From: Cinnamomum chago
Lineage: Eukaryota > Streptophyta > Magnoliopsida > Laurales > Lauraceae
DNA length: 64,000 nt
Direction of reading: 5' to 3'
Assembly: GCA_038049695.1 (NCBI GenBank)
Contig: CP142460.1
Coordinates: forward strand, 23,005,001 to 23,069,000
Shown here: positions 33,610 to 45,789 of the stretch, piece after piece
Numbering within the stretch: position 1 is the first letter of the stretch
Layout of the letters: each line of letters opens with the position of its first letter
The notes under the pieces: generated by a model
The model's input: the letters and a program-made list of their open reading frames with translations, nothing else
Told to the model about the DNA's origin: nothing
Database searches by the model: none
Position numbers and translations under genes: made by a program

Positions 33610-36600
33610 TATCGTGACCTCGGACTGGGCCCGCGGGACTAGTCCGGAATCGGGACTGGTTAGTGTATCCACGGTGAGGATATCACATTAACATAAAATT
33701 TTCTTTTAATGCGGAAGCGTGTAGCAAATCAAATTGGTAATTCAATTCTAGTTACGAGATAATAACACATGTATAAACCAAGTATCAGAATGAGCAATGA
33801 TCATAAGTGTTTTTCCTAAAGAAAAGTTAAAATTTATACAAAAGATCATTTAATTACATTTTCCAAAAATAGATGCCAACAAAGGCCAATATAAACAAAA
33901 TACCAATTCCCAAAGAATGGTTAAACGTTTCCCAAAGAATGGTTAAACGTCTCTCATAGTAACCAAATGTCTAAACGACATCATCAGCATGCCATTCAAC
34001 TAGGCGTTGTAGTTCACCGATCGCGTCCTCAAGCTCCGCCTCGGGATAGACAATGTCTGGACCTGAGTACCAAAGAGTGGGTTAAACATGACGGTTTGGC
34101 AAATGGGTGAAAAGACATGACAATATAATAATAAATGAATTTACCTTCAAACGCATTTAAACCTGTTTAAATAACAATTTCGATAAAAGAGATAAATCAT
34201 TTATTCAAATACAAGTATGCGTTGTAAAACATGTAAAAGTAACCACGGAAATGGGAAACAATCAAGATGGCAACCACACGAAGTTAAGTCCTCTATCACC
34301 GAAGTGACAGAGCATATCAAGGCGTTGATCTCAGTCACACGAGGTGAGGAAAAACAACAAAATATATACATATACATATACATATAATATACGGGACATG
34401 ACAACGGTAGCAAGCCAGGCATCGGGAACTGCGGTAGCATTCCAGGGTATCGGGACAAGACCACGGTAATAACCAAGTAGCGGGATCTGAACTGCAGCTG
34501 GCGGGACAAGAGGGGGATCTCCAAGTCGGTGGATCAGACCAACAGGGTTATCAAAGCTTAATGGTGCCGACTCATAGGTCAAATAACAAGATCAAAACAT
34601 GTATAAAATACATCAAGTGCAAGTACATAAACAAGTGGAACGGGGGTGCTCAAAGGCACAACTGTCGTATCAATCCGGGCAATGCATTTCTGGACTGATA
34701 ACTATATCAAATACAATTTCAATGCTTTCGGGAATAGCAAGTAGTGTAGGATAAAACTCGGGAATAGTGAAATACAATAAACCGTTGAGGTTTCGGGTAA
34801 AATATCGGGTTCGAGATTCATTTAAGGTAACTAGGGGTCCCATATGTCGATTTAATAAAAACTTGGTACTCTTTGAGTTTGGGGACATTCCGGGCTCCTT
34901 ATACACCTTAGGATCCTCAAAGCTTCAAATGAGATCTTTGTTATGTGGTTTCTTTCTCAAACGATATCAAATCAAACGAATGGGTCTTCTCATCACCATA
35001 GGGTTCTCAACAAACCTATCTTAAATCATTTAAACATTTCATTAGTGCTCCCAAAACAGTCCCAGGTGAACAGTACCCATCACTCGAGCGGACTAGAGGT
35101 TCGCTCGAGCGATGAGCTCTCTGGAATGGTTGTCTGAGTGGGTTCGCTCGAGCGAAGTTGAGGTCGCTCGAGCGAACTCATCCAGTATCAGGTTGGCTAG
35201 AGCGAAAATTCAGTTCGCTCGAACTAACCTCTCTGGAACGAGTTCTGGGAGGGTTCACTCGAGCGAACTTCCCACTGGAATGGCTCAGACCCTTTTCTGG
35301 ACACTTCGCTTGAGCGACCTGTCAAGTTCGCTCGAGCAAACTGTCCGAAAACTGGTTTCGGGACAGTTCTTCTCCTCTCATTCTCCTCCTTATACAACCC
35401 CCTTTTTAGCCTCATTCTACATCAAAATGGGAGGCTCAACGCCCCCAATAAACTCCTCATAAACTTCCACCAATAACACATTCAATCAACTCCTTCTCAA
35501 CCACATTCAAATCACAAAAGAGAAGAGAGAATCCACAATCACAAGGAATCATTTAAGTCATAATCAAGGAATAAATGAAAAGTCATAAATGTCCACATTT
35601 TTAAGAGTCAAACAAACTACCAAGGTACATTAACATTTATTTCAAAAAAATCAATATGCATTTCTTGTAAAACCTTTTGAAGCTCATAAAAATCAAATCA
35701 TCCACTTGCCTTAGGTCTCTAATAAGTAAATCAAGCCTCAAATACTCCTCCAAACCAAGAATCCAAGCTAGAAAAAAAAAACCCCAAAAAACAAACCTTA
35801 AAAGGGTAAATACAAGAAATAGAAAGAGAAACCTTACAATAATGAAAATGGAATCTCTTCAAAGCCAAAGAAACACAAATCTAAGAGATGGGGAGGGTTG
35901 CTTACTTGTAGGTTCTCCAAATGAACAAGATGAGCTCAAAGAGAGTTTTGGAATGGAAGGTCTTCTCTAAAAATGGTATCAAAGAGAAGCTTTAGTGGAG
36001 AGGGAGAGGATGGTGATCTCCATTTTGCTAGTGGTGCAAGGTTGATAGGGATTTGGTGATGGAAAAGCAAGAAAAAGGAAGGAAGAAGGGAAACCCTAGT
36101 TGAAGATTGGAGTTGAGCTAGAAAAAAGAAAATGGAAGGGGAGTTCTCCTTATATAGAAACTAGGGTTGGGCCCCGCCACTAGAATCCTTTGTGGGCTGA
36201 AATCATGTTTATCGGGGCTTCGAATGAATTCGACGAAGAAGAGAAAAGTGATCGTCGAGATATCTAGTTTTCAAAAAGCATATGTTTCGCGGGTTTCGGG
36301 GATATCAAATTTTGGGTACAGATTTAGTGTAAAAAGACTGTTTTGCCCTCAATGCTAGGAAAGTCGGGTTTCGGGGTCTCGAATGGGCGCTAGATCAACA
36401 TAAAAGTTGTAGGGATTAACGAGACAAGTAAAACGGGATTAAAATGATAAATGCAAGAATCTCAGATAAACCCCTAAGTAAACGCGAAGTCATAAAAAGA
36501 ACCCCCAAAGGGCCCCATTAGTCACAAAGGCACTCAAAATTCACTAAAGCTATATTAAAAGCTATTATATTCCCCACTTAACCAAAATTCACTAAACACA

Positions 36601-36661
36601 CTTAGAACTAAAACATGACTTAATTAACACTAATCGAGGTCACTCGGGACGGGGTCTTATA
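33610..36661 (-). mobile_element. 5' LTR of the minus-strand Tekay-like element
   Basis: On the minus strand it starts TATAAGACCCCGTCCCG (first dinucleotide TA rather than TG) and ends GGTCACGATA next to the PBS (CGACA in relatives). Length is about 3,050 bp. It shares blocks with the solo LTR 18321-22491 and with 51684-53030 (for example CTGCAGCTGGCGGGACA near 34491, GGACATTCCGGGCTCCTTAT near 34885). The altered terminal dinucleotides are consistent with decay. No partner 3' LTR of this family lies to the left in a position that would complete the element. Confidence 0.82.
35081..35342 (-). repeat. Cluster of TTCGCTCGAGCGAA palindromes
   Basis: About nine exact or near copies lie in 260 bp (35081, 35100, 35143, 35163, 35194, 35213, 35253, 35304, 35327). 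It is the same motif as in the solo LTR at 20801-20947 but with different copy number and spacing, so copy number changes within the family. Confidence 0.9.
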
Positions 36662-36896
36662 GTTCCTAGATAACAAGGTTTTGAGCCCTGATATCCGTAA
36701 GGAACGAGTTGTCATCATCATCACTGTCCACTTGGTGGGGGGATTGATGAGATCTGGCTGTTGCTGGAGCTTTGTCTCGTGGGAGAGGCTCCAACAGGGG
36801 AACATTCTACTGGGAACGCTCCAATGGAGGAGCATTTTGCTGGGGAGAAGCCGTCGGAAACTTATCTCGCCGGGGAGGTGCTGTCACCCCCTTTGG
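36662..36896 (-). pseudogene. Tat gag linker fragment, copy of 55436-55640
   Basis: GATAACAAGGTTTTGAGCC, GTCCACTTGGTGGGGGGATT and the following GGGGAGGTGCTGTCACCCC run parallel to 55444-55640, which is the N-terminal Gly/Pro/Ser-rich part of a minus-strand Tat gag. Here the frame is shifted and stops occur. The fragment is fused at its right to a truncated copia LTR (36897). Confidence 0.75.
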
Positions 36897-38452
36897 AGCT
36901 CGGTTGTGCTCTAATGGAGAAGTTGCGTCTTTCTTTGATGATGAAACTCTTTCAAGTATCAAATAAAGATCTCCAAGACTCAATCGTCTTTCACGCTATG
37001 ACCCGTATCAGATTCTCTTTTCTCAAGAATATGGGTGGGATCTCCAAGAGAAAGCAACTAGAAACTCTAAGGCAAACCAGAAGATAAACTAGAAGAGAAT
37101 TAGAAGAGGGGGGAGAGAGTAGTGTGCAACTCTTGCGCAGTAGGTGTTGGGTGTGAATCCAAAGATGGGAATAGCATAGGGGACGTCCAACACTCTTTCC
37201 TCATCTATTTATAACCACTAAGCCACCTCCTCTTTCTAATTGAAATAAAAGTCTCACTTCTCTAACAATTAATAACTCTCCTCTTTCTAAATAGAAGTCT
37301 TACTTCTATTAGTAATTTTACTTATATCACTATTAGAAGTCACACTTCAAATAAGATTAGTAACTTACTATTGCCACTATTAGAAGTCTCACTTCAAATA
37401 AAAATAGTAACTTTATCTTTCCTTTTCTTTTAGAGTTTAAGTAGAGTTAAAAACTTTCTAATAACTTGGGCTAGCGTGGGGACCACTAGGGATTCCTTAA
37501 AAAGCTAACTCCAACTGGGACTCGCGACCCCACATCTTATGTGGAATCTGAGCCCATAGTTAATTGCAAATAACTTCACTATATAAATGCAATTGAACTC
37601 CAATCTTAGGAATAAATTACAATGAAGACCCTAAACTTCCCAATTACCACAAGTATGCCCCTTTATCAATATCCATTGATCAATTGGAATAAATATTTCT
37701 CATCCAATCTTAGATCCACATCTTATTATCCTTGAGCCCCAATTAATCACAGTGATCATCAGTACCATCCAATTAACTCTTAATCGAGATGAATGCGCAC
37801 TTACTAATGATAAATCCATTAATTAGCACAAGGGGATAATATAAATAAATTCCATCTTGACCATTGGATGTTCCCACAGTCCTACTACCACATACCCAAG
37901 ACACCGAGGTGTTGACCTACAGTTGGCCTCACTCATTGGTGACTCAAAGCAAATGAATAGACAAAAACTTGAGTTCATCAATGTTTCAGAATTGAGAGCC
38001 TATTGCCAGGAAATTATGAGAGCAATCCTTAAATCGAAACAGTATTTCATAAGGTGATTCTCATGGTCCTTCAATATATCCAATGTACCAGCACTATAAT
38101 CCAGAATTTTACATTCTGATGATCGAGACAGATCACACTATCTCATAGTGATCAAAGTGCTGCAACCTTATCAAATGAGATTCCCAGTCTCATCACTAGT
38201 TGTGAAGATATTTTTAAGTATAAAATTTGTAACACATGTCTCAGGTATGTGGATCTCCATATACATATATCACATCTAATATACTAATGGGACCCGATTC
38301 ATCTCATGAACCATCATGTCATATGTATTGGTTGTGTATTAAGTAATAAAACATCATTCATCTCATGAAAAGAAAGCATGATTCTATTGATAAATAAAGA
38401 AATTAATCAATTTATTACATCAACTGATGGATTGAAACCATACAATCTAACA
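36897..38452 (-). mobile_element. Copia LTR, truncated, same family as 59234-60938
   Basis: It begins inside the LTR at GGAGCTCGGTTGTGCTCTAA (equivalent to 62725, about 217 bp into the LTR as drawn on the plus strand) and ends at CAATCTAACA like 60938. A minus-strand TATAAATA box is preserved at 37204-37213. There is no internal copia sequence on either side, so this is a remnant of a solo or deleted element. Confidence 0.85.
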
Positions 38453-38454
38453 CT

Positions 38455-39125
38455 TGCTATCCCCTCTCCCCACGGTCTCTCTTTCTCCTCACCTACGCAC
38501 CCATCTCTCCCTTCCCTCTCTTCTCTCTCCCTACCACTCTCTCCCTTCCTCTCTCTTTCTCTCTCAACCCGCACTCACTCTCCCTCTCTGCTACTCTCTC
38601 TTCCCTCTCCTCACTCCGCCCCACTCTCTCTCTATTTTTCCCTGCTCCTCCCTTCCTCTCTTTTTTCTCTCTTTCTTCTCCGTCCCAACGCAGACTACTC
38701 CCTTCTTTTCCTTCTCTCTCTCTCTCCCTCTTTCCCTCTCTTTGCCTTCTACCTTTCTCTTCTTTTCTCTCCCTCTGCTCCTCCCTCTTCCCTCGCCTTT
38801 TTCCTCCTCTGTTCCGGCATGCATCTCCCCCTCTCCACTCCATCACCCGTCCCCATTTCCTCCCTTCTCTCCCTTTTTATCCTCTCCCTCTCTTCCCTTT
38901 CTCCTTCTCCCTGTTCCGCCCTGCAGCACCCACCTGTGTTTCCATTCCCTCTCCCTCTCTTCCTCTCATCTCTATTTCTCTCTTCCCTCCTTTTCCTTCC
39001 TCCACCTTGCCACAGTCGCTGCTCCACCTGTGCTTCCACCACACACCCCTTGAACCCATCTCATCCTTGCTTCTTTCACCTTTTTCTCTTCTCTTCCCCC
39101 TTTCTCTTTCACAGCACCACCCTGC
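38455..39125 (+). repeat. Polypyrimidine (C/T) tract, about 670 bp
   Basis: The tract is nearly all C and T on the plus strand (CTCTCTCCCTTCCTCTCTCTTTCTCTC and similar), with only scattered purines. Long open frames across it are a by-product of the missing purines. It is the equivalent, in opposite orientation, of 48950-49940. Confidence 0.95.
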
Positions 39126-40536
39126 ATAGCGGTGTTGCTGCTGCACACACACGCACCCCTAGTCTCCACACCCACCAGCACCAGCCTATTCACTGGACCC
39201 AAGCTAAACTACAGGGAAAAGTCCTATAACCCATCAAGCCTAGATCGTTATGCCTATCAAGCCCATGCACCTAGTAAATTTTTAGTTTTATTGTTTATTT
39301 TAAATTATTCCATGCCATCATCAAATCTGTCCATGCACCTAACATGCCATGCAATTAGGCAAGTATTTTATTTTATATGTTTATTTCAATTTATTTCTAA
39401 TTTGTTCAAGCAAGCCACGGATCTAGGTAAGCACTCTGTTTCATTATTTAATTCAATTTATTCTTAGCTTGTTCAGACCTAGCCATGCATTCAAACATGC
39501 CCATGCATCATATAAATAGCTGCATTTCCTTTATTTTGCACGTTTATACTTTATTCCATGAAAATTAGGACTCCTTTTACTTATCTATTCATCTTATTTT
39601 CTTTATAAAAATTAGAATTACATAATTCATAAAAAAAATATATAAAAGAATAAAAAAATAGAATCCTAGACATTAGTTAGATTAATTGGAACAATTAAGT
39701 TAGGTGTGATAAACCTCCTTTTCCTCCTCCCCTTTCATTAGGATTAGGGAGTTTATTTAGAAAATTCTAAGCTAGTTAAGTTGATTATAATAAACAAAAA
39801 TTAGTAATTTATCCCCTTATCTCCTCCTCCCTTTTATTAGGATTAGGAAATTTTAAATCAATTAGGTTAATTATTAAATAAAAATTAGCAACTTACTCCT
39901 TCCTCCTCATCCCTTCTTATTAGGAAAAATTAGTTTAGGAGATTTTCTACCCTATATAAGTAAACTAGAAAAACAAAATAAAAATAAAAAAGATAAATAA
40001 AAAATAAAAAAAGGACCAAAAACAAAGTAAAAGATATTAAAAACCCAAAAATATTAATAAAATGGAATTAGAAATTAAATAGTGGTTTAGGCTGATTAGG
40101 TCAAACCCTAGACCCAGATCTAGGTCTCTCCCTAACCAGATTAGACTTCTTTTAGTTTCTTTCATTTTAATAAGTCAGGTCCCACTCTCTCTCCGAGACC
40201 CGCTAAGGGACTGGAAAAGCAGTTGAGAGCGGTCAGGACCCTAGGATAGGGTTGAGATCCATTTAGGGAAATGAATTAGTTAGATTAAATCCAAGTAAGA
40301 AATCCCCTAGTTAGGCCCTCCTAGCCCCAATTATTAAAACAAAAAAAAAAACTATAAAATCAACAAAATTAATACCAAAAAGATTTTCTTCTCTTTTCCT
40401 CCACCTCCAGTGCCAAATATTCATTTGACTTCAAAATTAAAGGGAATAGAAGCTGATTCCGAGAATCCGAATTAATGAGAATAACGAGACGAGACGAGTG
40501 ATTTCACACACCCCAATATCATTTTATTTTCTTTCA

Positions 40537-40656
40537 GCCCATCATTGGCCACCCCCAATATCAATTTATTTACCTTCGGCCCATCATCGGCCACCCTCAA
40601 TCAATCGTGGCCCATCATCGGCCATTTTTACCTGTTTTCGGCCCATCATCGGCCAT
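40537..40656 (+). repeat. Array of GGCCCATCATCGGCC near-palindromes
   Basis: Four copies at about 40537, 40578, 40609 and 40639 (spacing 41, 31 and 30 bp). GGCC..GGCC ends are complementary around CATCAT. They are embedded in the AT-rich part of the LTR. Confidence 0.85.
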
Positions 40657-41666
40657 GCACTTTTATCACTTGTGTATCGCACGCACACCCACTGAAATCA
40701 CAACTCAGTTCCGTTTGCATCGTTTCTTCGATTCGAAGAATCAACCTTTTACCCTAGGTCGTCAAAGGACGTTGAAGGGGGTACCCGGGAACGGGACTGA
40801 TCCTCTTCTAAATATTTGGCACCTTCCCCCGATTTTCTTAATTTGTCTCCATTTTATTTTATTTACCCCCCCTAGAATACTTGGATTTAATTTTAATTGG
40901 TCTGCATGGCCCTAAATGTTGATTTCCCCTATCTAGTTCACTGTAACCCTATTTTTGAGACTAGTAATTCGACCCAAATTTGACTCAAATTGAAAGACCC
41001 AAATTAAGTGGCAAGACAACCGTCATGTGTCGTCGGCGACAAATTAGACGAGAGAAGAACCCATCCCATTTTCTCCCGCTCTCTTTCGACTTTCGTCGAA
41101 GTACGGTGTTACAACCGTATCCGTAGCTGGCGATTGTGATCCGTCGATTTTGAGGGTAGTTGAAATTCTCATTTTTTATGTAATTTTTAAAAATCTCATA
41201 TAGTTGAATGGCGATTTCCCTCCCCTGGGGGATCAAAATTCACATCCGACAAACTGGGATCGTGATGGGACTTCTTTTGTTGTCTTGTCACGAATTTGGG
41301 TCTTTTGCAGGTCTCACGATCTCCATGCCAACAACTTGGCATCGTGATGTGACATCTTTTATTGTCTCGTCACGAATTTGGGTCTTTTAAAGGTTTCATT
41401 CTAGGACACGAACCTCCGATCAATGATCAGATGTCCGTGTCCCATTCGTTTAAGGGTCATTTCGGGCATAAGTTGAAAGTGAACTAGGGTCAACGTGACC
41501 GCCCGCTGAAGCTCTTCCCGTTACAACATAAGAAGAACAACCCCCTATTAGTATTTTCCCCTTCGATCACTCGCGTTAATTTCATAAAATGTTCTCTTCT
41601 TTCCTAAGTTCTTTCCCCTATCATCTTTTTTAAAGTCTTTCTTTTCCCATCCCCACCTTCTTTCCT

Positions 41667-42520
41667 ATGGCAAATCACCCTTGGGGAATGCCGGACATTC
41701 CTCATATCTCGGCCCCGGGAGCAGCTCAAGCCATCGATGAGACTTATCCCCCACCATTGGATGCCGAAATTTCTAGAGCCCTCGGCACCCCATTATCCGG
41801 ACCACGCTATTCCCCACGAATATCAGGCCCACCGATTGTCGAACGGGTCACTTCCTCGATGAACTCAGTAGTCGCGAGGAAGAGCCACTCAAGTCCTCCA
41901 ACTCCGATGAGGGATTCGTACTCTACCGATTCGCAAATCACATACAAGGATTTGGTCGGATCGAGTAGGCAGACGACAAGATATAGGACCTACGCCAACA
42001 TCAAACACGAGCCTGCCGTGTGATTCAACCTGTAGTCTCACAGGTCACCCCTCATTCAACCATGGTTACCCGGACCGAACCGGTCACTTCGATAGTCCCC
42101 CAATATAGAATGCTCGTTGATACATCCATTATAATCACCACTAGACAATCGAAGTAGCAACCGATCCCAATTCCGTATGAGAGTAGGCATCTCTAAACTG
42201 AGCGAGAACAGGTAGGCCCGGCTCGATCACTCACGCCGAAGATCCCACGGCAGAGCCCTGTGGTTTATGTTGATACCCAAGACATGCTGAGAGTCCATCA
42301 TCAATACCAGCATGAGGTTGTCTAACCCCAACTTCAGGTGATGACCCCTCCTATTGTCGCTGTGAGCCGACCGATCCCAAACTCAACTGGCCTTAGGTTA
42401 GCCTATCGCCAATCGAAGGGATATGAGAGGTCACCCCCAACATATCAAAATCAGTTGGCTCCGACTTACGAAGTATCACTTACCAAAGCTAGCATCCCAT
42501 CCAAATAAATAAATGACCCT
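41667..42520 (+). pseudogene. Gag-like remnant following the polypyrimidine LTR
   Basis: ATG 41667 opens 118 codons (MANHPWGMPDIPHISAPGAA) rich in Pro/Ser/Arg. After the stop at about 42021 other frames continue with similar composition (QPIPIPYESRHL-like, TYQNQLAPTYEV-like) to about 42520. Its position after the LTR and PBS-like site suggests the N-terminal part of a gag. I see no capsid or zinc-knuckle motif, so the call rests on position and composition. Confidence 0.45.
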
Positions 42521-42529
42521 GTTTCTGAT

Positions 42530-45500
42530 TTTGATTCCCAACTGTTGAGTGCTCTGTCAGATTGACTACCATCAAGAACCAACCAACATGCATGTTCACC
42601 ATCTCAAAACCAATCAGAATGGGTGCATCCACTGTCCTGAGTAAGAAAATAAAAGAAAAATAAGAACATAGAATTAGAGGCTATAAATATTCAAATGTCA
42701 TCTTGAAACTGGATAGTCATGCTCATGAGTCATGAGATTACAGACAAATACAAAATGATGACGACAACACGTAATATACATATATATATATAATTGTTCA
42801 ACTTATATGATTAAACTAGTGAGAATAGATATAGCCTCTGCCATAAAAAGAAAAAAAATGATGAAGACAACACGTAATATATAAATATAAATATATATAT
42901 ATAACTGTTCAACTTATATAATGAGACTAGTGAGAATAGATATAGCCTCTGCCATAAAAAGAAAAGTAATGATCAGTTATAATAACAGTGATATTAAAAG
43001 TACATGAGCCAAAAAGATGCCAGCATATAAGTTCTCAAATGACTTAAAAGATAAAATGTCCAACTGCTAAAGTATATAAGCGCTTGCAGTTACAGAATTT
43101 AAAGCAGTGAAGAACTGAAACTATTAACCATTATGACCTTTGATTCAATGAAGTTCTAATAGAATTCCATATCGTTCAAGATTCAAGAACTAGAAAAGCC
43201 CCACACTCATACTAACATTTTTTTTTTTTTTTTGAATGGTCACTCATACCAACATTCCTTTCTTAATATAGACTTGACAGAACTAAATAAAGCAGTAAAA
43301 ACATCCTAGCTAAATCTGAAAAGAATTTTTTCCCTGGGAGATAAGGGCCTGTTTGGAAGCACACGTTAAATTGCAATGCATGTGCAAGACAAAATAAGAA
43401 TCTATAAACATGTATGGAAGTATGAATCAACTTCAACACATACCAAACCAACAACTTGAAGCAAAGGCATACATAATTTTGTTACGTGGCTGCTGCTTCT
43501 TTGTAATTTTGGGAGACAGTGGCTACTTAAAGGGTAGCCAACCTCCTTAATCAGTTTGAGTAACACAAGGAAAACAAAAGCATTATCCATAATAATAATA
43601 ATAATAATAAACAGACATTAAATATACCATCCATCACTTCCTACAAGTTAGCAGCAGCCCATGACTCTTCACACCACCAGTAACAGCAGTAGCCAATATG
43701 TTGGCAACAAGCCGAACAGCTCACCGACTAATAACTGCACAAACACAAACAAGGAAAAATCACACCATTACTCCATAAGAAACAGAATCACAACTTTCCT
43801 AACCAAACAGAACGTGGATCAAGCACGGGTGGTACTGAAAAATAATTTCTCTTGCATATACAAAACCAACAACTTATTCATGTCCCCATGTGCTTTGTAG
43901 GTGTCCAAACCAGAGAAGATATGTAGAAAAAGTCACAATGGATTTTTATAAACAAAACAATAAAAAAAGAAATTCTATCAATGTGATTGATAACGAAGGT
44001 TGCAAGTCGCCAGGTTCAAAATTTCAAAAGTTTGACTTAGCTCAGCAGACTCAACTCAGTTATCAAGATCCAACCCTTTATAATCATGCCCAGCCCAACC
44101 ATGTTGATCTAGCTCATCACTCAAATCCAGTATGTACAATATCGCCCAACTCAAGAGGATTATCTTCGCATATATTTTCTGCTAACTTGGAGATTGACAA
44201 GCAAATGGAAAGCATATTTTCACCACCCTACGCAGACCACATGTCGAGTTATCTTGGGCGCTGGAAATACCTTGTGGAAAGACCTCTGCCGACCTCATCA
44301 TATGAATTCAAAGATGCTACACCATAGCATACAACCCATTCCCTTGATATTTGGAGCAAATAAAGAAGAATATCCATTGGCCATCTCATCATTGATTGAG
44401 TCCACTATCAATTCATGAAGAGGATGACACATCAAAGATGCCATTAGATAACGCTTGATCGATCCTTTCTCATTACACAACTGTAAAGAAAACCAAATGA
44501 AACATATATATACAAGAAAGACTGAAAGAACTTGTCACCTGGAAAAAAATTCTAAAAAGGGGTCAACGATTCTGTCTTATTACATAGTTGGCCTTATATT
44601 GTAAGTCTTGGCTACCTTTCTGAAAATTGAGAAATTCTTTAGTGATTGGGTAACAACATAGTTTAAATAGTCACACTATCCTATAAATGACCCTCTTTAT
44701 CTATATATAACAAATGAGAGACAGACATTCAACCATATTGCAAGAGAAAACTAGTACTCCAAGCCTATCATAAATGGATGAAATAAGATTCAATATTGAT
44801 TAGAAATATATTGATAAGGAAGAAATTTCCACTCAATATCATCTCAACATATCTTCTTTTCTTTTTTCTTTGTGTTTTTTTAAAAGAATAAATTTCCTGT
44901 ACAACAAGTTACAGACAGGATAGAACAAGGCCCTACGGAGGCCACCTATACCAAACAGACCTTATTTTTTCATGTACATATATTTCATCCTAAGATGTGA
45001 ACAAGATGGTTCACGTCCATCTCAGACATTTTGGTCACAACAAAACCACTTCACTCATAAAAGGAAAAACAAGAGACCTTTCCAGTTTGGTTGAAATATC
45101 ATATTGAAGGGTAATAAGGCTCCACCAATTATTTCTCCAGACATTTTAGTTGATCAGGAACTTGGTTTTGCACAACTATTTCACAAATAAAAAATAAAAA
45201 AATAGTAACGATGATAATAATAACAGTATAAAAAGGAGAACAAAAACCGTTCAGAAAATTGGTTCTCCACAAGGGATTCTCAACTCCTAATGGGGGATTC
45301 TCCACTTGTCTTTTCTCAAAATCCAAAAGCACCCTTTAAGAATTACAAATAAACATCACAAATAATTCAGCAGTTTCTCTCCAACAAAAAGATTCCAACT
45401 ACATACAATAAAACTAAGCTACAGCATTAAGACACCCACACAAAATGAAACATTGAGGGATGTAAAAGCAACCCAAGTTCGGTTTTTTCCCCAATAACAT

Positions 45501-45780
45501 TCATGGACCATTTGAAACCTGGCAAAAACAACAACAACAACAACAAAAACCCAATCGAGAGGAAAACCATCATTGTTATTTCTATGCCAAGACGAAATCA
45601 TACATGAAACTAATCCCCAAACAAATACGAGAAAACCCCAAATGATTTCTCAAGCTCACAGAAATCCAGGTATCCAAAAGAAAGCAGATTGTTCGAAAAG
45701 AAGTAAAAGAAGGGTGATATCAACATGATTGGCAGATCCAATTTTCTCTCTGGTATTGGAAACTACAGGGGAATGAAAAC
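42530..45780. other. AT-rich region without recognisable genes
   Basis: The longest open stretch, 43890-44327 on the plus strand (145 residues, Gln/Asn/Ser-rich), has no recognisable domain, and its composition is that of AT-rich noncoding DNA. A T-run (43220) and an (ATA)n run (43594) are present. Intron-like sequence on the minus strand could belong with the candidate exon at 45790-46170, but no coding exon could be identified. Confidence 0.45.
42753..42966. repeat. Tandem duplication, about 104-bp units
   Basis: Two units start AAATGATGA(C/A)GACAACACG and end TAGCCTCTGCCATAAAAAG. They differ mainly in the length of an internal ATATAT run. Confidence 0.88.
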
Positions 45781-45789
45781 CAGAGAATC

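Larger units (their letters stand above)
38453..41530 (+). mobile_element. Tat-like LTR with long polypyrimidine tract, plus copy, 5'-truncated
   Basis: The order from CT tract, through ACTACAGGGAAAAG(T/G)CC, GCCTATCAAGCCCATGCA, CACCTAACATGC and ATGCATCATATAA(A/G)TAGCTGCA, to ATGAAAATTAGGACTCCTTT is the same as in the inverted copy at 48456-49960. It then continues through AT-rich DNA (39600-40100) and a palindrome array (40537) to about 41200-41530. A possible primer site follows ATAGTTGA at about 41208 (TGGCGATTTCCCTCCCCTGGGG), resembling the TGGCGACTCTGCTGGGG type. The right boundary is therefore uncertain. The left edge is the copia LTR junction. Confidence 0.7.

Noticed and set aside
20801-35342. 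CRISPR-like arrays or a centromeric satellite from the repeated GCTCGAGC motifs
   Set aside because: Repeats are short palindromes with irregular spacing inside LTRs of a plant genome. There is no regular repeat/spacer structure and no satellite-length tandem unit.
16985-36661. One complete minus-strand Tekay element with a hAT and a solo LTR inserted
   Set aside because: The LTR ends at 26171/16985 and 36661/33610 belong to different families, and protease/RT/RNase H are absent, so at least two elements are involved.
38378-39229. Long Ser/Leu/Pro-rich open frames on the plus strand, with Arg/Glu/Gly-rich frames on the minus strand
   Set aside because: They are a consequence of a nearly pure C/T tract, which cannot encode stops in several frames. 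There is no domain, and the two LTR copies differ in tract length.
43890-44327. 145-codon frame as a possible small gene
   Set aside because: Gln/Asn/Ser-rich translation of AT-rich DNA with no domain, no clear splice or promoter context, and neighbouring frames similarly open by chance.
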